A stretch of DNA of 64,000 nucleotides, from contig CM072511.1 in assembly GCA_036898135.1 (NCBI GenBank), forward strand, positions 47,009,338 through 47,073,337. The letters are read 5' to 3'. The notes under the pieces were generated by a model. The model worked only from the letters and a program-made list of their open reading frames with translations, was not told the origin of the DNA and did no database searches. The stretch comes from Oncomelania hupensis (taxonomy: Eukaryota > Mollusca > Gastropoda > Littorinimorpha > Pomatiopsidae). A program made the translations under genes and the position numbers. Below are positions 1 through 10,539 of this stretch, one piece after another (the first letter of the stretch is position 1; each line of letters opens with the position of its first letter).

Positions 1-1315
1 TGACAAGGAACTTTAAAGAAACAGCCATTGATCTATGGACAACTAATTCCACGGCGACCTCACCATCCCCATTGCAGCCGAAATTTTCTCTCTACTATTT
101 TCTCTACCATTCCCTCGTCTTGTTCTTCATTAGTCCTAAATTTTGTTCACCCCACAACTTGTTCCAGATTGCTCCTATTCGGACACGCTGTCTATTTCTT
201 GTAACTAAACAGCTGAAATTTTGCTGGGGGAGCAAACCGGAGTACCCGGAGAAAACCCCCGAGACGTTGCCCGAGTCGAAAGTAAATAATACTCGGAGAA
301 ACATAACGCCCAGATGCTGGACCGAATCCACACCTGTCAGGCGCCATTGGTTTCTGGCCTGTGGACAAGGCAAGTTAGTCCCGCCTTAGCATACTTGGCC
401 ACAACGCTTACACACTAACACACACACACACACACACTCACACAGGCACATTCGTTCGCACGCAAACAAGCACGCTCGCACGCATGCACACACACACACA
501 CACTTTCAGTCCCTCATTTGCAAAACTTCTTTACATTGGACTTACGGAGAAAGGGTAAAAAATAGTCATAATGCTACTTAAGAACAATATACATTCTTTA
601 ATGTGACGTCCAGGACTCAAGATGATGTGTTGAGAGTCCGTTATATGCTGTCTGAATGGAGAGGTAATGAAGGTTATTTCCAATCAGTGAAGCAAATAAA
701 AGCAAATAAAACATAAGCTTACTGCAAAAAGAGCTACACATCTTGACTTCACCAACTTAATCAGACTTTATACAGTCGTCTAAACACATGTAAAGTGTGG
801 TCTTCATGTGTTTGAAATCGCTTTATTTAAGATGTTATACGATCATGAGGGAGACACGTTAAAACCCCAAAAAAGTTAATGACATGTTCACTGAGAAATG
901 CCCCTTTCGAACTAAAGCAACTAAAGAGGTCTTGTGTGTGTTACATTTCCAAATTTAACTTTCATTAAAACTTTGCTGAAACCCAAGAGCCATGTAAAGA
1001 GAAACAAACAAAAGATTCGATTTGGGTTCCTTGCTTCAGCTTTAGGTCGGAACTTTAAAAATAGTAATAGAATATAAAAATCTTTTGGGGAACATTGAGA
1101 TATTAAGAGTTTATTTTCTGCCATAACGACATAGTTCCTTTTTATGAATAAAAGGCTGTTCGTTACCACGATTTCTCATTAAAAGTGTGCAAAATCGGTA
1201 AGAAATATTTTTTATTTGTATGTTGTGAAATGCATTTTTGTTGGTGTACATGTTACATTTGTGAATTCTTATGTGTGGCCGCCATTATAATTGCTCGGTT
1301 TTAGACAAAAAAATG
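1..1315. other. Non-coding stretch, no gene recognised
   Basis: I see no recognisable gene. The short open frames here (for example 72-389) show no known domain and have antisense partners of similar length. The stretch contains CA-rich tracts at about 417-437 and 486-502 and is otherwise AT-rich. Confidence 0.6.
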
Positions 1316-1582
1316 TGGTATTGTATTGCATTGTATTGTATTGTATTGTCCTAACAAAGTGGAAGATGGTTTCCTTATTCTGTAGGAAGTCGTTGTTTGT
1401 AGATTATAGTCACACGACACTTTCGCATATAGGTGACTACTGGACCGATTTATACTGACACCAGCGGGCCAGTTGTTGGTAAAGGGGAAAATAATATGAT
1501 CACACGTTGACCAATCCGGGATTCGAACCAGCGACCTTTCGGTTACTAGCAAGACGCTCTTACCAACTGAGCTACCCGGCCC
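1316..1582 (-). mobile_element. tRNA-derived SINE, copy 1
   Basis: Read on the minus strand, the element opens with a tRNA-like head: an A-box-like TAGCTCAGTTGGTAAGAGC and a B-box-like GGTTCGAATCC (plus-strand positions about 1519-1529), the internal RNA polymerase III promoter. A ~190-bp unique body follows, ending in a pentanucleotide tail built on ACAAT (1316-1350). The same head and body occur on the plus strand at 4384-4575, sharing long stretches such as GGATTGGTCAACGTGTGA and TATTATTTTCCCC. A repeated, longer body with its own tail indicates a SINE, not a tRNA gene. It carries no protein and would depend on a LINE for mobility. Confidence 0.85.
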
Positions 1583-2320
1583 TATACGTGGGAAGTCTTC
1601 TTTCTTCTTCATTTTAATTAAATTTATGTCCCCGGACACAATGAGCGTATAGGGGACTTGTGGGAAGTCGCCGTGATTCATAATTTATATACCACTCTAC
1701 AGGGCAGCAGTGCTGACGACAGGAAGCAAGAAAGCCGCCAAAGGAAGATCAAAGATGACCACTGCCGGACTTCTCACCGCTACTTTGTCATACTGAGTAT
1801 CATAGCCAGGATTAGAACACCTTCCTAAGTGTGTTTGTTCGAACGGAGAGGAATGAAGTGGGGGACGAAGGACGCAGAGGGAGGCGAAGAGGGGGAAGTA
1901 GGAGGAGGGAGGGAATTTAGACAGCATTTGTGTGTGTGCGTGAGTCGATCTGCATGCCTGCATTGACTATCTGTCCATCCGTCTGTACTTAGCTGTACTG
2001 TGTAAAGAGGAAAGAGTTAATCTTATAGTCTCAAATACTCTCTGTGTCCGGCAGCATCAGAGAAGGTCTGAAAAGTTGCTTCCTTGTCTTCCTGTCCACC
2101 TAATGCCCACCTACACACGTCTTCTGCTAATAATGTCCAGTCAGTGTCCTGCTTGGTAGGGTTTCCCGGATCTCCTCCTCGGCTTCTTAATCTTCCTTCC
2201 TGACCTATCCATCGACTAACTCGGTTTTTCTGTCCATCCGAGCAGACTAAATGATGAAAAGACTGTCGCCGTTGGTCAATGTGAGGTCCTTTTCTTCGGG
2301 ATGACCGATTTGTACCAAAT
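1583..2320. other. Non-coding stretch with a short direct repeat
   Basis: No gene is recognised. GTGGGAAGTC occurs at about 1588 and again at about 1661. A purine-rich patch lies near 1850-1920. A minus-strand frame at 2023-2352 contains a WTLLAED segment loosely like the C-terminus of some LINE polyproteins, but the match is too weak to call. Confidence 0.5.
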
Positions 2321-2412
2321 ACAATACAATGCAATGCAATACAATACAACACAATGCAATGCTACACGATACAATTCAACACAATACAACACAATGCAAT
2401 ACAATACAACTA
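2321..2412. repeat. (ACAAT)n pentanucleotide array
   Basis: Imperfect ACAAT units with GCAAT variants. The array abuts the 3' end of the LINE fragment at 2411-2798, and a second ACAAT array lies at that fragment's other end, so the fragment sits between two blocks of the same repeat. Confidence 0.85.
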
Positions 2413-2798
2413 TCCTATCCTATCCTATCCCGTAACTCTGAGGTCGTAGCACCACAGATGATCGTTTAACCAGCGTACTCCATCTTTCCTTGTCCTCAGC
2501 AACTCTGATGGTTTCGCTCAGTGTCAAACCAGTCCATTCTCGAATGTTGTCCTCCCACCCCTTTTTCGGCCTCCGTCTTCTTCTACCTCCTTGCACTGTG
2601 CCTTGCAGGATGGTCTTTGCAAGACCTGATGATCTGGTGACGTGGCCATACCATCGGAGTTTCCGTTTTTTCACCACTGTGAGCAGGTCATCGTGTTGTC
2701 CAATGGCTTGTGTGATGGTCTGTCGGACTTCGTCGTTGGTGATGTGCTAGGTATAGGAAATGCCCAGAAGTCTTCTGTAGCACCTCATCTCAATGCTT
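2411..2798 (-). pseudogene. LINE polyprotein 3' end (endonuclease-RT family A)
   Basis: On the minus strand this encodes the C-terminal end of a LINE polyprotein, with KKRKLRWYGHVTRSSGLAKT, ILQGTVQGGRRRRRPKK and WEDNIREWTGL. The same residues recur in the plus-strand fragments at 57890-59545 and 37131-37885, which defines one family in this window. Its 3' end has TATCC repeats on the plus strand (2411-2430), i.e. a GGATA tail, and the plus-strand copy near 59515 ends alike. The endonuclease and reverse transcriptase are missing (5' truncation), so it cannot move on its own. I think the family is RTE-like, from memory of similar sequences. Confidence 0.85.
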
Positions 2799-2866
2799 TG
2801 TACAATACAACGCAATACAATATAACAGAGCATAACACAATACAATACAATACAATTACAACATAA
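2799..2866. repeat. (ACAAT)n pentanucleotide array
   Basis: A second imperfect ACAAT array, at the 5'-truncated end of the LINE fragment 2411-2798. Variants include ATAAC and ACGCA units. Confidence 0.8.
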
Positions 2867-3484
2867 CAATGACCATAGACAGCCCTGTGAGAACTACCTT
2901 AAGAGATGTTAAACTACCACCAACAATAGTATTACAACCACAGCCATCCTCAACAGCAGCATCACCAATGACTCCACAAAAACAGCAACAACAACGATAG
3001 CGGTTCATTACAGATGTGCACACAAAAAAAACCGTCAGCGTGTCAAATATCGAAAGTTTAACGCATATAAACATTTAGATAATTCTTCTATATCTTCTCC
3101 CGTTTGACCTGGAAAAAAATTATTATGAAGACTAGAAGATAAAACGAGTTACATTAAAGAAAACAGTTAAATACATTAGTAAATGTCTGCCAACGATAGT
3201 GTTTATCGTGTTAATCGGATTCGTCGAAACGCAGTAATTTTTCAGCGACTTCTCGTGTAAATGCACACAACTATAACTGTATATTACAGCACCGTAATCT
3301 GTCAATTATAGCCCCTCTTCAATGCAGTCTTTTTGTTCTTCTTCCCCGTGATGTCTCTACGATACGATGTCTATGATGCCTTCTACGACAACTTTCAAAC
3401 ACGCCAACAAACCTATCTCGGACGGTGAACCTGCAAGCTGTACGTTCTGACTACTAACATTCCATTATTTCACGTCCGCGTATA
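2867..3484. other. Non-coding stretch
   Basis: AT-rich sequence with CAACA-rich trinucleotide patches near 2910-3000. I see no gene or recognisable element. Confidence 0.5.
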
Positions 3485-3860
3485 ATTTAAAAGAGACCCA
3501 CTTTGACCACCTCCCCTCGACAGATCCGTTTAACATTCACAGTGAATGTTGCCCCGCTGAAACAAAACAGTCTTGCAACAACCAAAAAACTCAACTCTTT
3601 CGAACTGCTAGCTACATTTCTGGCGTTACAAATATCATTTAGTAGATCGTAGAGTGCATTGGTGTGCCGTTAAAAAGGAAAAAGTCACTCCTTGTCAAAA
3701 TAGAAATCGAAACCCATCATGTTAGCGATTGGTTTTTAGCAACACAAGTCCAATTTATCACTGTTTCATGTAATAACAATGCACAGTTTAGGATAAACTC
3801 AAAAGTAAACAAAGCCGTCGATTTGGGAACCTTTAAACGAGGGATAGAAATGCACTTGGG
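3485..3860 (+). repeat. Dispersed repeat, copy 1 (partner near 36 kb)
   Basis: This segment matches 36100-36600 in the same orientation over several blocks: ACCCACTTTGACCAC near the start, a conserved CCGTTAAAA..GGAAA..TCACT block near 3668-3695, TAGCGATTGG/TAGCGGTTGC, and TAGGATAAACTC/TAGGGTAAACCT near 3790. Divergence is high and the blocks are separated by indels, so this looks like an old interspersed element. The 73-codon frame inside shows no domain. Confidence 0.6.
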
Positions 3861-4383
3861 CTTGTCGAAGGCAACTATCTATTAATATAGTACTCGTAAT
3901 AATACTACAATGCCTAAACATTGCTCGGGACGGATAATCTAGCCAACTATACACTCGGAATAATGAGCACACATGCGCCTAGCTTACAAACGGGAGAGGG
4001 AATAAAAAATACTTAACAAAATATAAAATAATGTGCTCTAAAAGCCAGTGCAGTGCGAATAGTGACTACTGAAGTTTTTTATAAACTACGCAAATCTCTA
4101 CCAACCCTCTCCCTCTATACCGCTCTAGAAAAATCCAAGGTGGTTTCTTGAGTACCGAGAAGCCGATAACATCTCAGAAATTACAACCGACACAAAATCG
4201 TTTTCTTGTTGTTGCTGTTGTTCATGTTGTTGTTGTTGTTGATGGTGGTGGTGGTGTGGAAGTGGTGATGGTATTGTTTTTTTTGTTTTTTTTTGTGTTT
4301 CTCTGTTTTTATTCTAAAGTGAGATTTGCATGTAAACAGGGAATACATTGTTGTCCAGTTTGCCAACACATAAATGGATATGA
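3861..4383. other. Non-coding stretch
   Basis: Contains a GTT/GGT-rich patch (about 4205-4265) and T-rich runs. I see no gene. Confidence 0.5.
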
Positions 4384-4575
4384 GGGGCGGGTTAACTCAG
4401 TTGGTAGAGCGGTTTACTAGTAACCCAAAGGTACCTGGCTCAAATCCAGGATTGGTCAACGTGTGACCATATTATTTTCCCCCGTACCATCAACTGGCTC
4501 GTTGGTGTCAGAATAATGTGACCAGTAGTCGCCAATATGCTCCGCTGTCGTGTGCCTATCTAAAATGAACCTTCA
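4384..4575 (+). mobile_element. tRNA-derived SINE, copy 2
   Basis: Same family as the minus-strand copy at 1316-1582. The tRNA-like head has an A-box TAACTCAGTTGGTAGAGC and a degenerate B-box near 4437-4450. The shared body begins GGATTGGTCAACGTGTGA and continues through the CTGGC..GTTGGTGTCAG and CCAGTAGTCGCC blocks. It ends in a CA-rich tail (4570-4612). An imperfect flanking match (ACATAAATGG before, ACATACAATGG after the tail) could be a decayed target duplication. Confidence 0.85.
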
Positions 4576-4586
4576 CACAAACACAA

Positions 4587-4616
<30 letters not shown>
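4576..4616. repeat. (CA)n tract at SINE tail
   Basis: CA dinucleotide run directly following the SINE body, probably expanded from its tail. Confidence 0.8.
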
Positions 4617-4617
<1 letters not shown>

Positions 4618-4646
4618 AATAAACACACATACAATGGCACTAAAAA

Positions 4647-4909
4647 TTGAGTTAGCAAATCAGTGATATTTAAAACCTATTTCAAGTTTAGATCCGCGCA
4701 CAAAAATACAACTAAAGTCGATGCCCTCTTGAAATGTAAACAAGGCAATTTTGTTGTGTCCAATTTGGAAAAAAAATTCCTCAGAAAGATTGAGTTAGTA
4801 GTATTAGTTATATTTAAACCCTACGAGCATTTAAAGATGAGAACCACAACGAAGCACAATTAAAGTCAATGCCCTCTGAAATGAAGAAAAGAGTCAACAT
4901 TGTTTAATT

Positions 4910-4966
<57 letters not shown>

Positions 4967-5110
4967 ACGTGTAAGTTCCGTTTAAAAGTTTCCGAAGGTG
5001 AGATCAGAATCGAACACACATCTACAGCTTAAGCCCTTAAAATTAAGAAAACGAACAATTAATTGTCCAATTTGATAAACTTTTTTTAATGTCAGAGATT
5101 GGGCAATCAG
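4647..5110 (+). repeat. Diverged ~140-bp tandem repeat, 2-3 units
   Basis: Unit 1 starts near 4648 (ATTGAGTTAG) and unit 2 near 4789 (ATTGAGTTAG again). Both run through TATTTAAA-CC, an ACAA..AAAGTC-ATGCCCTC block and end near GT-TAATTTG. A third, weaker unit is visible near 4975-5080 (ending GTCCAATTTGATAAA). A (GA)n run at 4912-4964 separates units 2 and 3. No coding function is seen. Confidence 0.65.
4912..4964. repeat. (GA)n microsatellite
   Basis: Uninterrupted GA dinucleotide run of about 53 bp inside the diverged tandem array. Confidence 0.9.
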
Positions 5111-5520
5111 TTCCATGCAAACAAATTCCAAAATGAAAACAACATCGAAAAAACATCGCCAGTCAGTGCTTCTTTCATGTGCTAAAGAAACGGCTGGAAG
5201 AGAAAGAGAATAATAACTAATTATCATGCAAGGAGACGTTGGTCTAACAGATTGTTCATTTAGCTATTTTAGGGAGATGGAATTGAATTCAATTGATTGA
5301 ATTGGGGGAATGGAGGAGACGAAGAGTGAGAGAGAGAGGAAGATAGAGAGCAAAAGTGAGAGAGATAGTGGATGGAAAGAGTTAGAGAGGAGGAGAGAGA
5401 GGGGGGGCAGAGAGGGAGGGAGAGGAGAGGAAGGACGTTAACTACAGGTGTGATATACCGTGGTGTCCATCCTTCGGTGCAGCGAAACAATTTGTCAGCA
5501 TCCCTTATCAGAAGACATGG
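5111..5520. other. Non-coding stretch with purine-rich tract
   Basis: Purine-rich GA/GGA sequence occupies about 5320-5435. TTGAATTCAATTGATTGAATT at 5282-5303 is near-palindromic and AT-rich. No gene. Confidence 0.6.
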
Positions 5521-5522
5521 GT

Positions 5523-6222
5523 TGCTTACGTCAAATTTTGACCTTTTCTTTCATTGTTTGGTATTCCAACGCAAACATCCAAGATAAAGAGCGTTTAGAC
5601 TGTGTTGTGCACCGCTTCAAGATGCGTTGGTGGGGTCCTCCCGTCCATCGAGGTTTTACACGCGCAACGTGTCACACGCAGAGCCAAACGTATTATCCAT
5701 GATGAGTCCCACCCCGCCCACGTGCTCTTTCAGATGCTCCCTCAGGCCGTAGACTCCGTTCCCTCCCCAGCAAAACCACACGCTCACTGAATGGCTTCTT
5801 CCCGTGGTCTGTCAGACACTTAAACCAAATATAAGAATTATTTAGGCTGCTCCTTATTGTGTGCACTTGTACAGTCATACTAGTCATGAATTGCGGGAGG
5901 CTGCTTATGCGTGCGAATCTATTTTGGTCATATGTATATTTGCTGTGTCTGATGATGTACGTTAAAATCATGCGCCTGTTTTGTTATCTGTAATTCGGTT
6001 GTGTCTGTTAATGACTGTATTTCTATGTACTACATGAGTGTTATAGTCAGGCGTGGGTCTGCAGTCTAGTCTATAATGGTGGTTACATAGGTCGCACCTT
6101 GTTTTTTATGTATCTTGTGCATGCGTGCCACTGATCCAAAGCATTCTTTGTGTCAGGTATACTATAACTGTGTTTATGTCACTTAGCGAATAAATCTTGA
6201 ATTGAATTGAATTGAATTGAAT
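5523..6222 (+). pseudogene. LINE 3' end with (TTGAA)n tail (family B)
   Basis: Three overlapping broken frames together read as the C-terminal end of a LINE polyprotein: ANIQDKERLDCVV (near 5573), RVTRRAKRIIHDESHPAHVL (near 5661), then RSLPSKTTRSLNGFFPWSV (near 5750) and a stop soon after. At least two frameshifts separate them. The 3' UTR runs to 6190 and ends in an AATAAA-like signal followed by TTGAA repeats, the expected tail. The protein end differs from family A. Reverse transcriptase and endonuclease parts are absent. Confidence 0.75.
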
Positions 6223-6295
6223 ATGATTTTCATAGAGTATGGGCTTTGCCTGTGTGGAGTACGGGTTGAGTGACTCTACGTGGGTGAGGATTGTG

Positions 6296-6560
6296 TTTGT
6301 GTGTATGTGTGGCTGGGCGTGTGCCTTAACGTGTGTGTGTGTGTGCATGTGGGCGTGTGCCTAAACGTGTGTGTGTGTGTGTGTGGGCGTGTGCCTTAAC
6401 GTGTGTGTGTGTGTGTGTGTGTGTGGGCGTGTGCCTAAACGTGTGTGTGTGTGGCTGGGCGTGTGCCTAAACGTGTGTTAGTGTGTGTGTGTGGCTGGGC
6501 ATGTGCCTAAACTTGTGTGTGTGTGTGTGGCTGAGCGTATGCCTAAACGTGTGTGTGTGC
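6296..6560 (+). repeat. GT-rich minisatellite
   Basis: About six units, each a variable (GT)n run plus a constant block GGGCGTGTGCCTAAACGTG. Unit length varies mainly through the GT run. Open frames here are repeat translation, not genes. Confidence 0.9.
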
Positions 6561-6689
6561 GCGGGCAAGAGAAAGAGAAAGAGACAGACAGACAGAGGCA
6601 AACAGAGGCAGACAGAGCTTAAACTCGTAGCCAATCATTCAGAGGCAGTCCGGTTGCTGGTAATTTTCTAAAAACACGATTTGCGCTGC
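6561..6689. other. Non-coding stretch
   Basis: AGAC/AGAGGCAG-rich patch to 6616, then unique sequence; no gene. Confidence 0.5.
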
Positions 6690-6895
6690 TTCACCAAATG
6701 GTTGAACTGATTTTGATAATGTTTTTTGCTAGTAGATAGTTCCATTATTCCATATATTCATTTTGCTTCTTTAGGATAAAGCCATAGCGCCAATAAAATG
6801 ATCACATTTTAAAATGCATCCTTTTTTCCCGGCTATGTGTGTGAGTGCTGAAAATACATTTGCCATAGCTTGCCATCTTGTTCGACTGTAGTAAT
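6690..6895 (+). repeat. Dispersed repeat, copy 1 (partner at 20035-20260)
   Basis: Shares ordered blocks with 20035-20260: GATTTTG-T-A, TTTGCTTC-TTAGGATAAA, CGGYTATGTGTGT, AAATACATTTG and GCTTGCCATCTTGTT. Same orientation and similar spacing support a common interspersed element of about 200 bp, strongly diverged. No coding content. Confidence 0.6.
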
Positions 6896-6940
6896 ACGAT
6901 GGTCTAGGCTTCACTGTAGCTATGCCATTGCCTTTGCCAA

Positions 6941-7008
6941 TTGACTGAGTATAGTAACAGCTACCAGCAATGCCATTGACTGAGTATAGTAACAGCTACC
7001 AGCAATGG
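6941..7008 (+). repeat. 35-bp tandem duplication
   Basis: The unit starting TTGACTGAGTATAGTAACAG at 6941 is repeated at 6976 with almost no change, indicating a recent local duplication. Confidence 0.85.
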
Positions 7009-8381
7009 TGACACACAACAGATGAGTTTCCTGATACAAATTGAACACAATTACTGCGAGTGTCTTCTGCTGCGACGTCTCGACTACTGGCAGTCGATTA
7101 CCTCGGCGCCCAGCAGTATACACTATTTGCAGTAAAAAGTCTGTACTGAACTGGTGAGCTCATCGCAGATGCCATTGCTTTCGTTCTTATATTACGGCTG
7201 GGTGGGTAAATTTGCAGTAAAGCACTCCCAATTGCACTGTTGAAAGTGAGCCTGAGGTTTTTTTTTTTTGTTTTTTTTGAAAACTGTTTACACTACTGTT
7301 CATAGTAAGTTCATATATTAGTGTATTACTACACACATAACTGAAATGCAAGCTCCCTGATAAGCGCATAAACAACTTAAAAAGTCCTTTGGGATTCCGG
7401 ACAACGTCACGGAGCTTTACCAGTAATTATATCCCATCTAACGTCACTGCGCGCCACAGGCACAGAACACACATACCCACACCCTATCCCTCCCCTAAAC
7501 AATGCGCTAAGCCTAAGTTGTCAGTGTGCCGTCGCAATCCGCTGACTTTATGTGTGTGCGCCTGTAGAGATATTCTAAAAAAGCTCCGCCAGTACTGCTT
7601 ACCTGTAGAACACTCGCGCACGACTTGTAGTTTCCAATGTCGGAAATATAAGACACATACAAAACATGTATTAGGTTATGTAAGTTATATATAGTGGTGT
7701 CTTAGCGTGAATTAGACACTATAACAGCTTTTTTCTTTAAAATCTAGACTTCACACTCACTTTAACTCATCAGATGCCTTGTAAGGTTTTTTCCTCATAG
7801 TTATTACACTATATTACAGCTGGTCTGTGGGCGGCCGGGGATATCTGCAGTAAAGTGGTCGTAGTGTACTGGTTAGGTCATCGCAGATACTTTGTTATTG
7901 TCATTGTATTGTTGTATGTCAGATTAGGTCTGCCATCAGCTTTCAGACCCGATGTCTCCAAGAACGAACAACCCTACAGATTGATGTGTAAAGAAGAAAG
8001 TTTAAGACCATGGTTACATTAAATCAAGTCAAGAAATCTGTATTCACAAAAACAGTGAAAATAATTATGACTTAACGTTAGGGTCAAGCTGAACAACAGG
8101 CTTGGAGACATATGAGGTCTGTGCGCAGTGCTAATAGTGTGTGTGTGTGTGTGTGGACGGGTGTGTGTGTAAGTGTGTGTGTGTGTGTTTAAAAAAAAGA
8201 ATCAGTATTTTACATTTAGGGTTAATACGTACGGTCAGACAAATAATAGCTGGTCGAGGTGACAACAGGCTTGTGAATTCCGAAATTGGCGTCATAGTGT
8301 GTGTAGGAAAGGGAGATGAAGGTGTGTGCATGTGTGCATAAATTAATTAACTAGAAAATGGCAAGAATTACGCGTCCTGTT
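7009..8381. other. Non-coding stretch
   Basis: No gene recognised. A GT run lies at about 8138-8190. Two segments resemble each other: near 7145-7240 and 7835-7890, both with TCATCGCAGAT and a TGCAGTAAAG block, a possible old repeat pair. Confidence 0.5.
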
Positions 8382-8385
8382 TTAA

Positions 8386-8540
8386 TTGGAAGGTTTTGGA
8401 AGGTTCCAAAACTTTTTTTCGAGGTTCTCAGATCCAGAACATAGGTTTCCGAACCTTTTTTTGTCCAAAATGTTCAGGAATCTAGGTTCGGGATCTGAGA
8501 ATCTCGAAAAACAGTTTTTGAACCTCCATGACCCTTCCGA
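8386..8540. mobile_element. 155-bp fold-back MITE with TTAA flanks
   Basis: The left arm (8386-8440) and right arm (8486-8540) are inverted repeats of about 55 bp; for example TCTCAGATC in the left arm faces GATCTGAGA in the right. Termini are TTGGAAGG and CCTTCCGA. TTAA directly flanks both ends (8382-8385 and 8541-8544). TTAA duplication is typical of piggyBac and Kolobok superfamilies. There is no coding sequence, so it would be a non-autonomous element. A chance palindrome in AT-rich DNA is unlikely at this length. Confidence 0.75.
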
Positions 8541-9005
8541 TTAAAAAAGGCCAATAACAAAATATGCCGACTGACGAGCTAGTGTTTCTGCATCTGGATA
8601 TAATGTATTTCGTCACTAACAAGACACTGTACAGCTACATGTCAATGTTCTGATCAATGCTTAAATCCTCTCTCTATTGCGACGTTGCCGTATTCGAACA
8701 ATTGCTTTTATGAGTTGTCAAAATGAAAGATTACCCATTGCTACATATGTGACAAGGAAACTGTAGGTATCAGTAATCCAGGCAAGATCCCGTTGTTTTT
8801 TTTTAAATTACCGCAGCAACAAAACAAGCAGTATCACGTTCGTGATCTTCAGCAAAATGGAAGTAAATAATATCATCATGAAGAACGCACTAACTTAGTA
8901 ACCGTAAAAAAAGAGAAAAAAACCACAAAAATACAAAAAAACAATAGCAGTCAGTTTGTGACCCATAGTTTTACACGTTACAGTCACCAGAATTGTTGCT
9001 GCAGA
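8541..9005. other. Non-coding stretch
   Basis: AT-rich sequence with A-runs near 8905-8942. I see nothing functional. Confidence 0.5.
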
Positions 9006-9128
9006 GGATGATGATGATGATGATGATGATGATTATAATGATAATGATGATGATGGCTGTGGCGGCAGTGGTGGTGGCGGCGGTGGAGGTAATGATGATG
9101 ATGATGATGATGATTATGATGATGATGA

Positions 9129-9220
<92 letters not shown>

Positions 9221-9250
9221 TAATAATAATAAGGACGATGAGGAGGAGGA
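9006..9250. repeat. (GAT)n, (GGT)n and (AAT)n compound array
   Basis: GAT units at about 9008-9050 and 9091-9128, a GGC/GGT patch between, then (AAT)n at 9129-9231 and GAG/GGA units to 9250. The 95-codon minus-strand frame is a poly-Leu/poly-His artefact. Confidence 0.95.
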
Positions 9251-9768
9251 GGATAAGGATGGTGGAGTCAATTATTTTGAGGAGGGGGAGGAGAAGGAAT
9301 AGGAAGCGACAGTGGAGGCGGGAGAGGAATAAGACGAAGATGATCTCCCTCTAAAAACAAACTCAAACCTCTCTCCAGGTCATAGTCGTATCATTCTCTA
9401 CAAGTCTTTGGTACAAGTCAACATCATTCTGCCTTGGCCTGATGAAGCTCGCAACACAATTTCAAGCTAATGTGAGGTGCTGTCTTTGTTCCATGTCATA
9501 CCCAAAACAGCGGTTTGGTAGTCCTTGCCTCAGACATAAACAATCTTACATAGGTTACTCGCAATCTATCTAGTATGTAATTCTGCTACATCTATCTCGT
9601 AGTAGTCTTATATTCCTCATTACCTCAGTCTAAATTCCACCTTCAAACCTCCATCATCAAAACCTCATCACAAGCAAGAAAGAGTACGACGGACATCAAT
9701 CGATGATACTGAGAGTCAGAAACAGCTCAGCCCTACTAGACCATCTCGTTATGTTTCACGTTGTGGAC
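9251..9768. other. Non-coding stretch
   Basis: Purine-rich to about 9335, then unique sequence without a recognisable gene. Confidence 0.5.
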
Positions 9769-9781
9769 AAATCATTACACA

Positions 9782-9845
9782 ATACAATACAATACAAGGT
9801 TATTGCTTTAGGTCCAGCGGACTCTTCCGAGCCAAATCAGGACCA
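9782..9845 (-). mobile_element. 64-bp LINE 3'-tail insertion with 13-bp TSD
   Basis: On the minus strand this is the terminal 3' segment of the RNase H LINE family at 47577-50180: TTTGGCTCGGAAGAGTCCGC, then TGGACCTAAAGCAATAA and a (TTGTA)n tail. AAATCATTACACA flanks it on both sides (9769-9781 and 9846-9858), a 13-bp target-site duplication. It is therefore a complete insertion that was 5'-truncated almost to the tail. Confidence 0.9.
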
Positions 9846-9974
9846 AAATCATTACACAAGGAGAGAAATTCCACGAAATCTGTCCAACTGAATGTTGCAC
9901 CGGCCTTTAACAGTTTCTTACACACAGTATGAAGATTGAATACCCTCGAAATGCTGTATATTAAACTCGGATAC

Positions 9975-9986
9975 ACACACTCGGAT

Positions 9987-10019
<33 letters not shown>

Positions 10020-10023
10020 ATAT

Positions 10024-10092
<69 letters not shown>
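9975..10092. repeat. (AC)n-(AT)n compound microsatellite
   Basis: CA units (about 9973-10004) run into AT units (10004-10092) with two interruptions. It directly abuts the inverted repeat that bounds the GATA array. Confidence 0.95.
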
Positions 10093-10533
<441 letters not shown>

Positions 10534-10539
10534 ATAAAG

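Noticed and set aside
72..389. 105-codon frame at the window start
   Set aside because: An antisense frame of similar length exists, with no domain and no splice or regulatory support.
1500..1582. Functional tRNA gene on the minus strand
   Set aside because: The head is tRNA-like, but the acceptor stem does not close and a SINE body and tail follow; a second copy at 4384 has the same body.
6296..6560. Regularly spaced repeat resembling a CRISPR array
   Set aside because: Spacers are GT microsatellite of variable length in a eukaryotic context; it is a minisatellite.
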